DNA from: Prostheceraeus crozeri
Lineage: Eukaryota; Platyhelminthes; Polycladida; Euryleptidae
DNA length: 64,000 nucleotides
NCBI GenBank assembly: GCA_907163375.1
Contig: CAJQUW010010268.1
Span: forward strand, 2,501 to 66,500
Direction: 5' to 3'
The notes under the pieces were generated by a model that was not told the origin of the DNA, searched no databases, and saw nothing but the letters and a program-made list of their open reading frames with translations. Below, piece by piece: positions 1-13,627 of the stretch (within the stretch, counting starts at the first letter, position 1; each line of letters starts with the position of its first letter). The translations under genes and the position numbers were made by a program.

Positions 1-10
1 GTTTCTTCAA

Positions 11-349
11 TTAAACTTCATCTTCCTCTTGCAATGAAGTTCTTTGTAATAAAATGTACGCCTGCTGTGTGAGTTCTGTTAAGTTCAATATTCTTTTATC
101 AATTGCATAATTGACATGTAAGTCACCAAGATTATGAAAAATTTCACTCATATTTATGTGAGAAAATATTTTACTCCGTGGTTGGAGTCTGGCTATTTGT
201 CTTGTTGTTTCAGTAAGTATCTGCTTTTTCATTTCCAACCGTAAATCGCGTTCTCGATTTCCTACCATTGTAAAATAACAGCACAAACAGACAACTGCAA
301 TTTTCAATGTAACTGGTTTGCAAGAAAGTGAATTCAATAAACTGCACAT
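11..349 (-). CDS. unrecognised small ORF, 112 codons
   Basis: This is an open frame from ATG (complement 347-349) to a TAA at complement 11-13. The N-terminal third has a short hydrophobic stretch (PVTLKIAVVCLCCYF, about residues 12-26) that could be a membrane segment or signal anchor. The rest is charged and predicted helical (RERDLRLEMKKQILTETTRQ) and ends in an acidic EEDEV. I recognise no family. It lies on the same strand as the ORF at 1005-1289, with about 650 bases between them. It could be an exon, a fragment of a mobile element or a chance ORF. The length alone is not convincing in AT-rich DNA. Confidence 0.2.
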   Translation of the reverse strand: MCSLLNSLSCKPVTLKIAVVCLCCYFTMVGNRERDLRLEMKKQILTETTRQIARLQPRSKIFSHINMSEIFHNLGDLHVNYAIDKRILNLTELTQQAYILLQRTSLQEEDEV

Positions 350-472
350 CCTTTTAAAGCAACAACCTTCAAGCGCAAATAAAACGTCAATTTTCTCTTC
401 AACGCGGGTTGTGAAATTACATTTACACTATGGGAAGAAAAGAACAAATACAATCTAAACACAATAGACATA

Positions 473-477
<5 letters not shown>

Positions 478-512
<35 letters not shown>
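478..512 (+). repeat. (GA)n microsatellite
   Basis: About 17 uninterrupted GA dinucleotides. A tetranucleotide run follows almost directly. The purity suggests a young, length-variable locus. Confidence 0.95.
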
Positions 513-515
<3 letters not shown>

Positions 516-516
516 A

Positions 517-537
517 AATGAATGAATGAATGAATGA
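517..537 (+). repeat. (AATG)n microsatellite
   Basis: About five copies of AATG/TGAA lie directly after the GA run, making a compound microsatellite. Confidence 0.9.
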
Positions 538-819
538 GCATTTCTCTTCATTTTAATTTCCATAATAACAATTCATGCGACATTATTTTGAATGGAAAAA
601 TACACCGATTGTCGAACCATGTCCGCACTTTTATCGACAGCCATGTCGACAAACATTCTGACACTTTTTCTGGCTCCCAGAACGGCTTTGGTGTAAATTT
701 CCATCAGCGTTCAAGGTCATTCTATTAAAAGCATACAGGAATTATTCTCATTGAAGACAAACAATTGTTTTAAAGAATGCATGTCATTGTGAATACAATA
801 TTCCTGTAACAGACAGGAT

Positions 820-836
820 CGAGAGAGAGAGAGAGA
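820..836 (+). repeat. short (GA)n run
   Basis: About eight GA dinucleotides. This is a second, shorter GA tract some 310 bases from the first. Confidence 0.85.
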
Positions 837-1004
837 AAGAAGTCCCGCTGCTCCGTAAAAGTTATAATTGTGTTGTCCAACCAAACAATGTCATGGCATG
901 ATATACGTACCATATAACACGGATCAACAAAGACAATGAATAGACATCAGATCACTCAGTCAATTACCCGCGTTACGAGAACAATTGTCAAGTGCGATTG
1001 TCAG

Positions 1005-1289
1005 TTACGTCGATGAGTAAGAAGAAAAAGAAATCTCATCACATGCAATTCCCATACCTTGTGTTACATTCTTAACTTTAGACCATCTCTTTCTTAATTT
1101 TTTATAATGCTCTAATCTTAATAATAATTGAGATTCCTTATCTTCCATATACCTAACTCTATCCTTGTGTTTTTCATTTTTCAATTCAGTTATTTTTAAT
1201 TGTGATAACGAAGGATATATTCTTGCAGTTTCTTCCATTTTCGTCGTCCCCGTCCCCGTTGAGGTTTCTTCCACTTTTGTTTCATCCAT
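1005..1289 (-). CDS. unrecognised coiled-coil ORF with an IYPSL motif, 94 codons
   Basis: The frame opens with an ATG in good context (AAAATGG; A at -3) at complement 1287-1289. The protein has a Thr/Glu-rich N-terminus (about residues 1-20) and an IYPSL motif near residues 24-28. A strongly charged helical segment follows, with heptad-like spacing (MEDKESQLLLRLEHYKKLRK, about residues 48-67), then a short GMGI segment. The order IYPSL, then a Lys/Glu-rich helix, then GMGI recalls small proteins of unknown function that I remember as recurring in animal genomes, often in repetitive or mobile-element contexts. That resemblance is from memory and not verified. The composition is more protein-like than that of neighbouring ORFs. 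It could be an exon, a mobile-element gene or a chance ORF. Confidence 0.35.
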   Translation of the reverse strand: MDETKVEETSTGTGTTKMEETARIYPSLSQLKITELKNEKHKDRVRYMEDKESQLLLRLEHYKKLRKRWSKVKNVTQGMGIACDEISFSSYSST

Positions 1290-1329
1290 TTTTTAATAAA
1301 TATTTTGAATACAATCTTCTGGTACATTG

Positions 1330-1505
1330 AGACTACGTGAAATTCTTAGAGTACCTAAATTTTCGACTACGCGAAATTTTCGACCACGTGATATTTTTTA
1401 GATTACCTGATATTTTGAGACAACTTAAATTGTTCGATTACGTGATACTTTGAGATACTTAAATTTTCGACCACGAGATATTTTTCGACCGCCGAAATTC
1501 TTCAA
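1330..1505 (+). repeat. degenerate ~15-21-bp tandem repeats
   Basis: A unit of the form GAYTACGTGAWATTTT / TACTTAAATTTTC recurs about eight times with many changes and uneven spacing. Examples are GACTACGCGAAATTTTC, GACCACGTGATATTTT and GATTACGTGATAC. This is an old, eroded minisatellite-like patch, unrelated in sequence to the large array that starts 100 bases later. Confidence 0.6.
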
Positions 1506-1543
1506 ATTTGAAGACTACCTCAGTTTTTCAAATTTTACAAGGT

Positions 1544-1583
1544 GTGATATCCGGTGCGAGCGAAGCGATGCGCCGGATGTCAT
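1544..1583. repeat. imperfect hairpin at the left edge of the satellite
   Basis: The arms GTGATATCCGGTGC (1544-1557) and GCGCCGGATGTCAT (1570-1583) pair at 11 of 14 positions around a loop containing GAGCGAAGCGA. It is GC-rich against an AT-rich background and ends about 20 bases before the first satellite monomer. It could be the end of a small inverted-repeat element or a relic of the array insertion site. Confidence 0.5.
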
Positions 1584-1730
1584 ACTTTATACTACTATCA
1601 AGCTGATTATCCAAAAAAGCCAAACTTCAGCTCAGCACATGAGTCTACATCCACACTATCAGTTTCATTACCATAGCTATCGATGCCACTCCTCTAAAGC
1701 AAATCAAATCCACAAAGTCAGTCCACATTT

Positions 1731-1960
1731 CGATACTGAAATCAAAAAAAACAAAATATTCTGCACTACTGCACCGATTACCCAAAAAAGCCAAACGTAA
1801 GTTCAACACACCAGTCTACATCCACACTATCAGTTTACTTACCATAGCTATCGATGTCACTCCTCCACAACAATGCGAATCCACAAAGTCAGTCCACATT
1901 TCGATACTCAAATCCAAAAAAGCCAAAATATTCTGCACTACTGCACCGATTACCCAAAAA
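1731..1960 (+). repeat. left-edge satellite monomers with a twin at 33.25-33.47 kb
   Basis: This piece has private variants: GATACTGAAATC, GTAAGTTCAACAC, AGTTTACTTACC, GATGTCACTCC and CAATGCGAATCC. The same set in the same order recurs at about 33251-33475, roughly 31.5 kb away, with only a few differences. No other monomer I read has the full set. Confidence 0.8.
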
Positions 1961-4900
1961 CACCAAACTTAAGCTCACAACACCAGTCTACATACACACT
2001 ATCAGTTTCATTACCATAGCTATCGATGCCACTCCTCCACAACAATTCAAATCCACAAAATCAGTCCACATTTCCATACTCAAATCCAAAAAAGCCAAAA
2101 CATTCTGCACTACTGCATCGATTACCAAAAAAGCGAAACTTAAGCTCACAACACCAGTCTACATCCACACTATCAGTTTCATTACCATAGCTATCGATGC
2201 AACTCCTCCACAACAATTCAAATCCACAAAATCAGTCCAAATTTCCATACTCAAATCCAAAAAAGCCAAAACATTCTGCACTACTGCATCGATTACCCAA
2301 AAAAGCCAAACTTAAGCTCACAACACCAGTCTACATCCACACTATCAGTTTCATTATTATAACTGTCGATGCCACTCCTCCACAACAATTCAAATCCACA
2401 AAGTCAGTCAACATTTCGATACTCAAATCCAAACAAGCCAAAATATTCTGCACTACTGTACCGATTCTCAAAAAAGCGAAACTTAAGCTCACAACACCAG
2501 TCTACATCCACACTATCAGTTTCATTACCATAGCTATCGATGCCACTCCTCCACAACAATTCAAATGCACAAAATCAGTCCACATTTCGATACTCAAATC
2601 CAAACAAGCCAAAATATTCTGCACTAGTGCACCGATTACCAAAAAAAGCCAAACTTAAGCTCACAACACCAGTCTACATCCACACTATCAGTTTCATTAC
2701 CATAGCTATCGATGCCACTCCTCCACAGCTATTCAAATCCACAAAGTCAGTCCACATTTCGATACTCAAATCCAAACAAGCCAAAATATTCTGCACTACA
2801 GTATCGAATACCCAAAAAAGCCAAACTTAAGCTCACAACACCAGTCTACATCCACACTATCAGTTTCATTACCATAGTTATCGATGCCACTCCTCCACAA
2901 CAATTCAAATCCACAAAGTCAGTCCACATTTCGATACTCAAATACAAAAAAGCCAAAATATTCTGCACTACTTCACCGATTACCCAAAAAAGCCAAACTT
3001 AAGCTCACAAAACCAGTCTACATCCACACTATCAGTTTCACTACCATGGCTATCGATGCCATTCCTCCACCTCAATTCAAATCCACAAAATCAGTCCACG
3101 TTTCGATACTCAAATCCAAGAAAGCCAAAATATTCTGCGCTACTTCACCGATTACCCAAAAAAGCCAAACTTGATCTCAGCAAACCAGTCTACATCCACA
3201 CTATCAGTTTCATTACCATAGCTATCGATGCCACTCCTCCACAACAATTCAAATCCACAAAATCAGTCCACATTTCGATACTCAAATCCAAACAAGCCAA
3301 AATATTCTGCACTAGTGCACCGATTACCAAAAAAAGCCAAACGTAAGCTCAGCAAACCAGTCTACATCCACACCATCAGTTTCATTACCATAGCTATCGA
3401 TGCCACTCCTCCACAACAATTCAAATCCACAAAATCAGTCCACATTTCGATACTCAAATCCAAACAAGCCAAAACATTTCGCACTAGCGCACCGATTACC
3501 CAAAAAAAGCCAAACGTAAGCTCAGCACACCAGTCTACAACCACACTATCAGTTTCATTACCATGGCTATCGATGCCACTCCTCCACAACAATTCAAATC
3601 CACAAAATCAGTCCACATTTCGATACTCAAATCCAAACAAGCCAAAATATTCTGCACTACTGTACCGATTCCCAAAAAAGCCAAACTTAAGCTCACAACA
3701 CCAGTCTACATCCACACTATCAGTTTCATTACCATAGCTATCGATGCCACTCCTCTACAACAATTCAAATCCACAAAATCAGTCCACATTTCGATACTCA
3801 AATCCAAACAAGCCAAAATATTCTGCACTAGTGCACCGATTACCCAAAAAAGCCAAACTTAAGCTGACAACAGCAGTCTACATCCACACCATCAGTTTCA
3901 TTACCATAGCTATCGATGCCACTCCTCCACCTCAATTCAAATCCACAAAATCAGTCCACATTTCGATACTCAAATCCAAGAAAGCCAAAATATTCTGCGC
4001 TACTTCACCGATTACCCAAAGAAGCCAAACTTGATCTCAGCAAACCAGTCTACATCCACACTATCAGTTTCATTACCATAGCTATCGATGCAACTCCTCC
4101 ACAACAATTCAAATCCACAAAATCAGTCCACATTTCGATACTCAAATCCAAACAAGCCAAAACATTTTGCACTAGCGCACCGATTACCCAAAAAAAGCCA
4201 AACGTAAGCTCAGCACACCAGTCTACATCCACACTATCAGTTTCATTACCATAGCTATCGATGCCACTCCTCCACAACAATTCAAATCCACAAAATCAGT
4301 CCACATTTCGATACTCAAATCCAAACAAGCCAAAATATTCTGCACTACTGTACCGATTCCCAAAAAAGCCAAACATAAGCTCACAACACCAGTCTACATC
4401 CACACTATCAGTTTCACTACTATAGCTATCGATGCCACTCCTCCACAACAATTCAAATCCACAAAGTCAGTCCACATTTCGATACTCAAATACAAAAAAG
4501 CCGAAATATTCTGCACTACTGTACCGATTACCCAAAAAAGCCAAACGTAAGCTCAGCACACCAGTCTACATACACACTATCAGTTTCATTACCTTAGTTA
4601 TCGATGCCACTCGTCCACAACAATTCAAATCCACAAAATCAGTCCACATTTCGATACTCAAATCCAAAAAAGCCAAAATATTCGGCACTACTTCACCGAT
4701 TACCCAAAAAAGCCAAACTTAAGCTCACAACACCAGTCTACATCCACACTATCACTTTCACTACCATAGCTATCGATGCCACTCCTCCACAACAATTCAA
4801 ATCCACAAAATCAGTCCATATTTCGATACTCAAATCCAAACAAGCCAAAATATTCTGAACTACTGTACCGATTATCCATAAAAGCCAAACTTCAGCTCAC

Positions 4901-7636
4901 AACACCAGTCTACATCCACACTATCAGTTTCACTACCATAGCTATCGATGCCACTCCTCCACTGCAATTAAATCCACAAAATCAGTCCACATTTCGATAC
5001 TCAAATCCAAACAAGCCAAAATATTCTGCACTACTGCACCGATTACCCAAAAAAGGCAAACGAATGCTCAGCACACCAGTGTACATCCAAACTATCAGTT
5101 TCATTACCATAGCTGTCGATGCCACTCCTCCACAGCTATTCAAATCCACAAAATCAGTCCACATTTCGATACTCGAATCCAAACAAGCCAAAATATTCTG
5201 CGCTACTTTGCCGATTACCCAAAAAAGCCTAGCGTAAGCTCAGCACACCAGTCTACATCCGCACTATCAGTTTCATTACCATAGCTATCGATGGCACTCC
5301 TCCACGACAATTCAAATCCACGAGATCAGTCCACATTTCGATACTCAAATCCAAACAAGCCAAAATATTCTGCACTAGTGCACCGATTACCAAAAAAAGC
5401 CAAACTTAAGTTCACAACACCAGTCTACATCCACACTATCAGTTTCATTACCACAGCTATCGATGCCACTCCTCCACAACAATTCAAATCTACAAAATCA
5501 GTCCACATTTCGATACTCAAATCCAAACAAGCCAAAATATTCTGCACTACTTCACCGATTACCCAAAAAAAAAACAAACATAAGCTCAGCACCAGTCTAC
5601 ATCCACACTATCAGTTTCACTACCATAGCTATTGATGCCACTCCTCCACCTCAATTCAAATCCACAAAATCAGTCCATATTTAGATACTCAAATCCAAAC
5701 AAGCCAAAATATTCTGCACTACTTCGACGATTTACCAAAAAAGTGAGCTCAGCACACCAGTCTACATCCGCACTATCAGTTTCATTACCATAGCTATCGA
5801 TGTCACTCCTCCACGACAATTCAAATCCACAAAATCAGTCCACATTTCGATAATCAAAAATACAAACAAGCCAAAACATTCTGCACTACTGCACCGATTA
5901 CCCAAAAAAGCCAAACGTAAGCTCAGCACACCAGTCTACATACACACTATCAGTTTCATTACCATAGCTATCGATGGCACTCCTCCACAACAATTCAAAT
6001 CCACAAAATCAGTCCACATTTCCATACTCAAATCCAAAAAAGCCAAAATATTCTGCGCTACTTCACCGATTACTCAAAAAAGCCAAACGTAAGCTCAGCA
6101 CACCAGTGTACATCCACACTATCAGTTTCATTACCATAGCTGTCGATGCCACTCCTCCACAACAATTCAAATCCACAAAATCAGTCCACATTTCGATACT
6201 CAAATCCAAACAAGCCAAAATATTCTGCACTACTGTACCGATTCCCAAAAAAGCCAAACTAAAGCTGACAACACCAGTCTACATCCACACTATCAGTTTC
6301 ATTACCATAGCTATCGATGCCACTCCTGCACTGCTATTCAAATCCACAAAATCAGTCCACATTTCGATACTCAAATCAAAAAAAGCCAAAATATTCTGCG
6401 CTACTATACCGATTACCCAAACAAGCCAAACTTCAGCTCAGCACACCAGTCTACATCCACACTATCAGTTTCATTACCATAGCTATCGATGCCACTCCTC
6501 CACAACAATTCAAATCCACAAAATCAGGCCACATTTCGATACTCAAATCCAAACAAGCCAAACTATTCTGCACTACTGCACCGATTACCCAAAAAAGCCA
6601 AACGTAAGCTCAGCACACCAGTCTACATACACACTATCAGTTTCATTACCATAGCTATCGATGGCACTCCTCCACAACAATTCAAATCCACAAAATCAGT
6701 CCACATTTCCATACTCAAATCCAAAAAAGCCAAAATATTCTGCGCCACTTCACCGATTACTCAAAAAAGCCAAACGTAAGCTCAGCACACCAGTGTACAT
6801 CCACACTATCAGTTTCATTACCACAGCTATCGATGCCACTCCTCCACAACAATTCAAATCCACAAAGTCAGTCCCCATTTCGATACTCAAATCCAACCAA
6901 GCCAAAATATTCTGCCTTACTGTACCGATTCCCAAAAAAGCCTAGCGTAAGCTCAGCACACCAGTCTACATCCGCACTATCAGTTTCATTACCATAGCTA
7001 TCGATGTCACTCCTCCACGACAATTCAAATCCACAAAATCAGTCCACATTTCGATACTCAAATCCAAACAAGCCAAAACATTCTGCACTACTGCACCGAT
7101 TACCCAAAAAAGCCAAACGTAAGCTCAGCACACCAGTCTATATCCACACTATCAGTTTCATTACCATAGCTATCGATGGCACTCCTCCACAACAATTCTA
7201 ATCCACAAAATCAGTCCACATTTCCATACTCAAATCCAAAAAAGCCAAAATATTCTGCGCTACTTCACCGATTACTCAAAAAAGCCAAACGTAAGCTCAG
7301 CACACCAGTCTACATCCACACTATCAGTTTCATTACCATAGCTATCGATGCCACTCCTCCACAACAATTCAAATGCACAAAATCAGTCCACATTTCGATA
7401 CTCAAATCCAAACAAGCCAAAATATTCTGCACTAGTGCACCGATTACCCAAAAATGCCAAACTTAAGCTCACAACACCAGTCTACATCCACGCTATCAGT
7501 TTCATTACCACAGCTATCGATGCCGCTCCTCCAGAACTATTCAAATCCACAAAGTCAGTCCACATTTCGATACTCAAATCCAAACAAGCCAAAATATTCT
7601 GCGCTACTTCACCGATTACCCAAAAAAGCCAAACTT

Positions 7637-10600
7637 CAGCTGACAACACCTATCTACATCCACACTATCAGTTTCATTACCATGGCTATCGATGCCACTC
7701 CTCCACAACAATTCAAATCCACAAAATCAGTCCACATTTCGATACTCAAATCCGAGAAAGCCAAAAAATTCTGTGCTACTATAGTGACTACCCAAAAAAG
7801 TCAAACTTAAGCTCAGTACACCAGTGTACACCCACACTATCAGTTTCACTACCATAACTATCGATGCCACTCCTCCACAACAATTCAAATCCACAAAATC
7901 AGTCCACATTTCGATACTCAAATCCAAACAAATCAAAATATTCTGCACTATTGTACTGATTCCCAAAAAAGCCAAACTTAAGCTCACAACACCAGTCTAC
8001 ATCCACACTATCAGTTTCATTACCATAGCTATCGATGCCACTCCTCTACAACAATTCAAATCCACAAAGTCAGTCCACATTTCGATACTCAATTCCAAAC
8101 AAGCCAAAATATTCTGCACTACTGCACCGATTACCCAAAAAAGCCAAACGTAAGCTCAGCAAACCAGTCTACATCCACACCATCAGTTTCATTACCATAG
8201 CTATCGATGCCACTCCTCCACCTCAATTCAAATCCACAAAATCAGTCCACATTTCGATACTCAAATCCAAGAAAGCCAAAATATTCTGCGCTACCTCACC
8301 GATTACCCAAAAAAGGCAAACGAATGCTCAGCAAACCTTCCTACATCCGCACTATCAGTTTCATTACCATAGCTATCGATGCAACTCCTCCACAACAATT
8401 CAAATCCACAAAATCAGTCCACATTTCGATACTCAAATCCAAACAAGCCAAAATATTCTGCACTACTGCACCGATTACCCAAAAAAGCCAAACGTAAGCT
8501 CAGCGCACCAGTCTACATCCACACCATCAGTTTCATTACCATAGCTATCGATGCCACTCCTCCACAACAATTCAAATCCACAAAGTCAGTCCACATTTCG
8601 ATACTCAAATCCAAAAAAGCCAAAATATTCTGCACTACTGTACCGATTCCCAAAAAAGCCAAACTTAAGCTCACAACACCAGTCTACATCCACACTATCA
8701 GTTTCATTACCATGGCTATCGATGCCACTCCTCCACAACAATTCAAATCCACAAAGTCAGTCCACATTTCGATACTCAAATCCAAACAAGCCAAAATATT
8801 CTGCACTACTGTACCGATTCCCAAAAAAGCCAAACTTAAGCTCACAACACCAGTCTACATCCACACTATCAGTTTCACTACCATAGCTATCGATGCCACT
8901 CCTCCACAACAATTCAAATCCACAAAGTCAGTCCACATTTCGATACTCAAATCCAAACAAGCCGAAATATTCTGCACTACTGTACCGATTACCCAAAAAA
9001 GCCAAACTTAAGCTCACAACACCAGTCTACATCCACACTATCAGTTTCATTACCATAGTTATCGATGCCACTCGTCCACAACAATTCAAATCAACAAAAT
9101 CAGTCCACATTTCGATACTCAAATCCAAAAAAGCCAAAATATTCGGCACTACTTTACCGATTACCCAAAAAAGCCAAACTTAAGCTCACAACACCAGTCT
9201 ACATCCACACTATCATTTTCACTACCATAGCTATCGATGCCACTCCTTCACAACAATTCAAATCCTCAAAATCAGTCCATATTTAGATACTCAAATCCAA
9301 ACATGCCAAAATATTCTGAACTACTGTACCGATTACCCATAAAATCCAAACTTAAGCTCACAACACCAGTCTACATCCACACTATCAGTTTCATTACCAT
9401 AGCCATCGATGCCACTCCTCCACAACAATTCAAATCCACAAAATCAGTCCACATTTCGATACTCAAATCCAAAAAAGCCAAAACATTCTGCATTACTTCA
9501 CCGATTACCCAAAAAAGCCAAACTTAAGCTGACAACAGCAGTCTACATCCACACTATCAGTTTCATTACCATAGCTATCGATGCCATTCCTCCACTGCAA
9601 TTAAATCCACAAAATCAGTCTACATTTCGATACTCAAATCCAAACAAGCCAAAATATTCTGCACAACTTCACCGATTACCCAAAAAAAACAAACTTAAGC
9701 TAAGCACACCAGTCTACATCCGCACTATCAGTTTCATTACCATAGCTATCGATGGCACTCCTCCACAACAATTCAAATCCACAAAATCAGTCCACATTTC
9801 GATACTCAAATCCAAACAAGCCAAAATATTCTGCACTACTGCACCGATTACCAAAAAAAGCCAAACTTAAGCTCACAACACCAGTCTGCACCCACACTAT
9901 CAGTTTCATTACCACAGCTATCGATGCCACTCCTCCACAACAATTCAAATCTACAAAATCAGTCCACATTTCGATACTCAAATCCAAAAAAGCCAAAATA
10001 TTCTGCACTACTTCATCGATTACCCAAAAAAAACAAACATAAGCTCAGCACCAGTCTACATCCACACTATCAGTTTCACTACCATAGCTATTGATGCCAC
10101 TCCTCCACAACAATTCAAATCCACAAAATCAGTCCATATTTAGATACTCAATTCCAAAAAAGCCAAAATATTCTGCGGTACTTCGACGATTACCCAAAAA
10201 GCCAAACTTAAGCTCACAACACCAGTCTACATCCACACTATCAGTTTCATTACCATAGCTATCGATGCCATTCCTCCACCTCAATTCAAATCCACAAAGT
10301 CAGTCCACATTTCCATACTCAAATCCAAAAAAGCCAAAATAGTCTTCGCTACTTCGACGATTACCCAAAAAAATGAGCTCAGCACACCAGTCTACATCCG
10401 CACTATCAGTTTCATTACCATAGCTATCGATGTCACTCCTCCACAACAATTCAAATCCACAAAATCAGTCCACATTTCGATACTCAAATCCAAACAAGCC
10501 ATAACATTCTGCACTACTGCACCGATTACCCAAAAAAAACAAACGTAAGCTCAGCACACCAGTCTACATCCACACTATCAGTTTCATTACCATAGCTATC

Positions 10601-10718
10601 GATGGCACTCCTCCACAACAATTCAAATCCACAAAATCAGTCCACATTTCCATACTCAAATCCAAACAAGCCAAAATATTCTGCGCTACTTCACCGATTA
10701 CCCAAAAAAGCCAAACTT
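7637..10718 (+). repeat. higher-order satellite unit A1, 3082 bp (~18 monomers)
   Basis: The unit is set between successive copies of the marker CAGCTGACAACACCTATC. The next copy of the same monomer series starts 3082 bp downstream. Shared private variants include TCTGTGCTACTATAGTGAC, GTACACCCACACTATC, ACTATTGTACTGATTCCC and the GCAAACCTTCC variant. Unit A2 lacks one monomer present here near 9237-9408. Confidence 0.8.
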
Positions 10719-13627
10719 CAGCTGACAACACCTATCTACATCCACACTATCAGTTTCATTACCATGGCTATCGATGCCACTCCTCCACAACAATTCAAAT
10801 CCACAAAATCAGTCCACATTTCGATACTCAAATCCGAGAAAGCCAAAATATTCTGTGCTACTATAGTGACTACCCAAAAAAGTCAAACTGAAGCTCAGTA
10901 CACCAGTGTACACCCACACTATCAGTTTCACTACCATAACTATCGATGCCACTCCTCCACAACAATTCAAATCCACAAAATCAGTCCACATTTCGATACT
11001 CAAATCCAAACAAATCAAAATATTCTGCACTATTGTACTGATTCCCAAAAAAGCCAAACTTAAGCTCACAACACCAGTCTACATCCACACTATCAGTTTC
11101 ATTACCATAGCTATCGATGCCACTCCTCTACAACAATTCAAATCCACAAAGTCAGTCCACATTTCGATACTCAAATCCAAACAAGCCAAAATATTCTGCA
11201 CTACTGCACCGATTACCCAAAAAAGCCAAACGTAAGCTCAGCAAACCAGTCTACATCCACACCATCAGTTTCATTACCATAGCTATCGATGCCACTCCTC
11301 CACCTCAATTCAAATCCACAAAATCAGTCCACATTTCGATACTCAAATCCAAGAAAGCCAAAATATTCTGCGCTACCTCACCGATTACCCAAAAAAGGCA
11401 AACGAATGCTCAGCAAACCTTCCTACATCCGCACTATCAGTTTCATTACCATAGCTATCGATGCAACTCCTCCACAACAATTCAAATCCACAAAATCAGT
11501 CCACATTTCGATACTCAAATCCAAACAAGCCAAAATATTCTGCACTACTGCACCGATTACCCAAAAAAGCCAAACGTAAGCTCAGCGCACCAGTCTACAT
11601 CCACACCATCAGTTTCATTACCATAGCTATCGATGCCACTCCTCCACAACAATTCAAATCCACAAAGTCAGTCCACATTTCGATACTCAAATCCAAACAA
11701 GCCAAAATATTCTGCACTACTGTACCGATTCCCAAAAAAGCCAAACTTAAGCTCACAACACCAGTCTACATCCACACTATCAGTTTCATTACCATGGCTA
11801 TCGATGCCACTCCTCCACAACAATTCAAATCCACAAAGTCAGTCCACATTTCGATACTCAAATCCAAACAAGCCAAAATATTCTGCACTACTGTACCGAT
11901 TCCCAAAAAAGCCAAACTTAAGCTCACAACACCAGTCTACATCCACACTATCAGTTTCACTACCATAGCTATCGATGCCACTCCTCCACAACAATTCAAA
12001 TCCACAAAATCAGTCCACATTTCGATACTCAAATCCAAACAAGCCGAAATATTCTGCACTACTGTACCGATTACCCAAAAAAGCCAAACTTAAGCTCACA
12101 ACACCAGTCTACATCCACACTATCAGTTTCATTACCATAGTTATCGATGCCACTCGTCCACAACAATTCAAATCAACAAAATCAGTCCACATTTCGATAC
12201 TCAAATCCAAAAAAGCCAAAATATTCGGCACTACTTCACCGATTACCCAAAAAAGCCAAACTTAAGCTCACAACACCAGTCTACATCCACACTATCAGTT
12301 TCATTACCATAGCTATCGATGCCACTCCTCCACAACAATTCAAATCCACAAAATCAGTCCACATTTCGATACTCAAATCCAAAAAAGCCAAAACATTCTG
12401 CATTACTTCACCGATTACCCAAAAAAGCCAAACTTAAGCTGACAACAGCAGTCTACATCCACACTATCAGTTTCATTACCATAGCTATCGATGCCATTCC
12501 TCCACTGCAATTAAATCCACAAAATCAGTCTACATTTCGATACTCAAATCCAAACAAGCCAAAATATTCTGCACTACTTCACCGATTACCCAAAAAAAAC
12601 AAACTTAAGCTAAGCACACCAGTCTACATCCGCACTATCAGTTTCATTACCATAGCTATCGATGGCACTCCTCCACAACAATTCAAATCCACAAAATCAG
12701 TCCACATTTCGATACTCAAATCCAAACAAGCCAAAATATTCTGCACTACTGCACCGATTACCCAAAAAAGCCAAACTTAAGCTCACAACACCAGTCTACA
12801 CCCACACTATCAGTTTTATTACCACAGCTATCGATGCCACTCCTCCACAACAATTCAAATCTACAAAATCAGTCCACATTTCGATACTCAAATCCAAAAA
12901 AGCCAAAATATTCTGCACTACTTCATCGATTACCCAAAAAAAACAAACATAAGCTCAGCACCAGTCTACATCCACACTATCAGTTTCACTACCATAGCTA
13001 TTGATGCCACTCCTCCACAACAATTCAAATCCACAAAATCAGTCCATATTTAGATACTCAATTCCAAAAAAGCCAAAATATTCTGCGGTACTTCGACGAT
13101 TACCCAAAAAGCCAAACTTAAGCTCACAACACCAGTCTACATCCACACTATCAGTTTCATTACCATAGCTATCGATGCCATTCCTCCACCTCAATTCAAA
13201 TCCACAAAGTCAGTCCACATTTCCATACTCAAATCCAAAAAAGCCAAAATAGTCTTCGCTACTTCGACGATTACCCAAAAAAATGAGCTCAGCACACCAG
13301 TCTACATCCGCACTATCAGTTTCATTACCATAGCTATCGATGTCACTCCTCCACAACAATTCAAATCCACAAAATCAGTCCACATTTCGATACTCAAATC
13401 CAAACAAGCCATAACATTCTGCACTACTGCACCGATTACCCAAAAAAACAAACGTAAGCTCAGCACACCAGTCTACATCCACACTATCAGTTTCATTACC
13501 ATAGCTATCGATGGCACTCCTCCACAACAATTCAAATCCACAAAATCAGTCCACATTTCCATACTCAAATCCAAACAAGCCAAAATATTCTGCGCTACTT
13601 CACCGATTACCCAAAAAAGCCAAACTT
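10719..13627 (+). repeat. higher-order satellite unit A2, 2909 bp (~17 monomers)
   Basis: This repeats the monomer series of the preceding unit almost base for base, one monomer shorter. The offset from A1 is 3082 bp up to about 12.1 kb and about 2910 bp beyond, which locates the missing monomer. The last monomers carry the AAAAAAATGAGCTC deletion variant, as in A1. Confidence 0.8.

Larger units (their letters stand above)
350..1004. other. non-coding stretch with microsatellites
   Basis: I find no supportable gene here. A 64-codon + strand ORF at 534-728 and an overlapping minus-strand open frame of similar length match nothing I know and are probably chance. The stretch contains the GA and AATG microsatellites listed separately. 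Otherwise it is ordinary AT-rich DNA. Confidence 0.5.
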
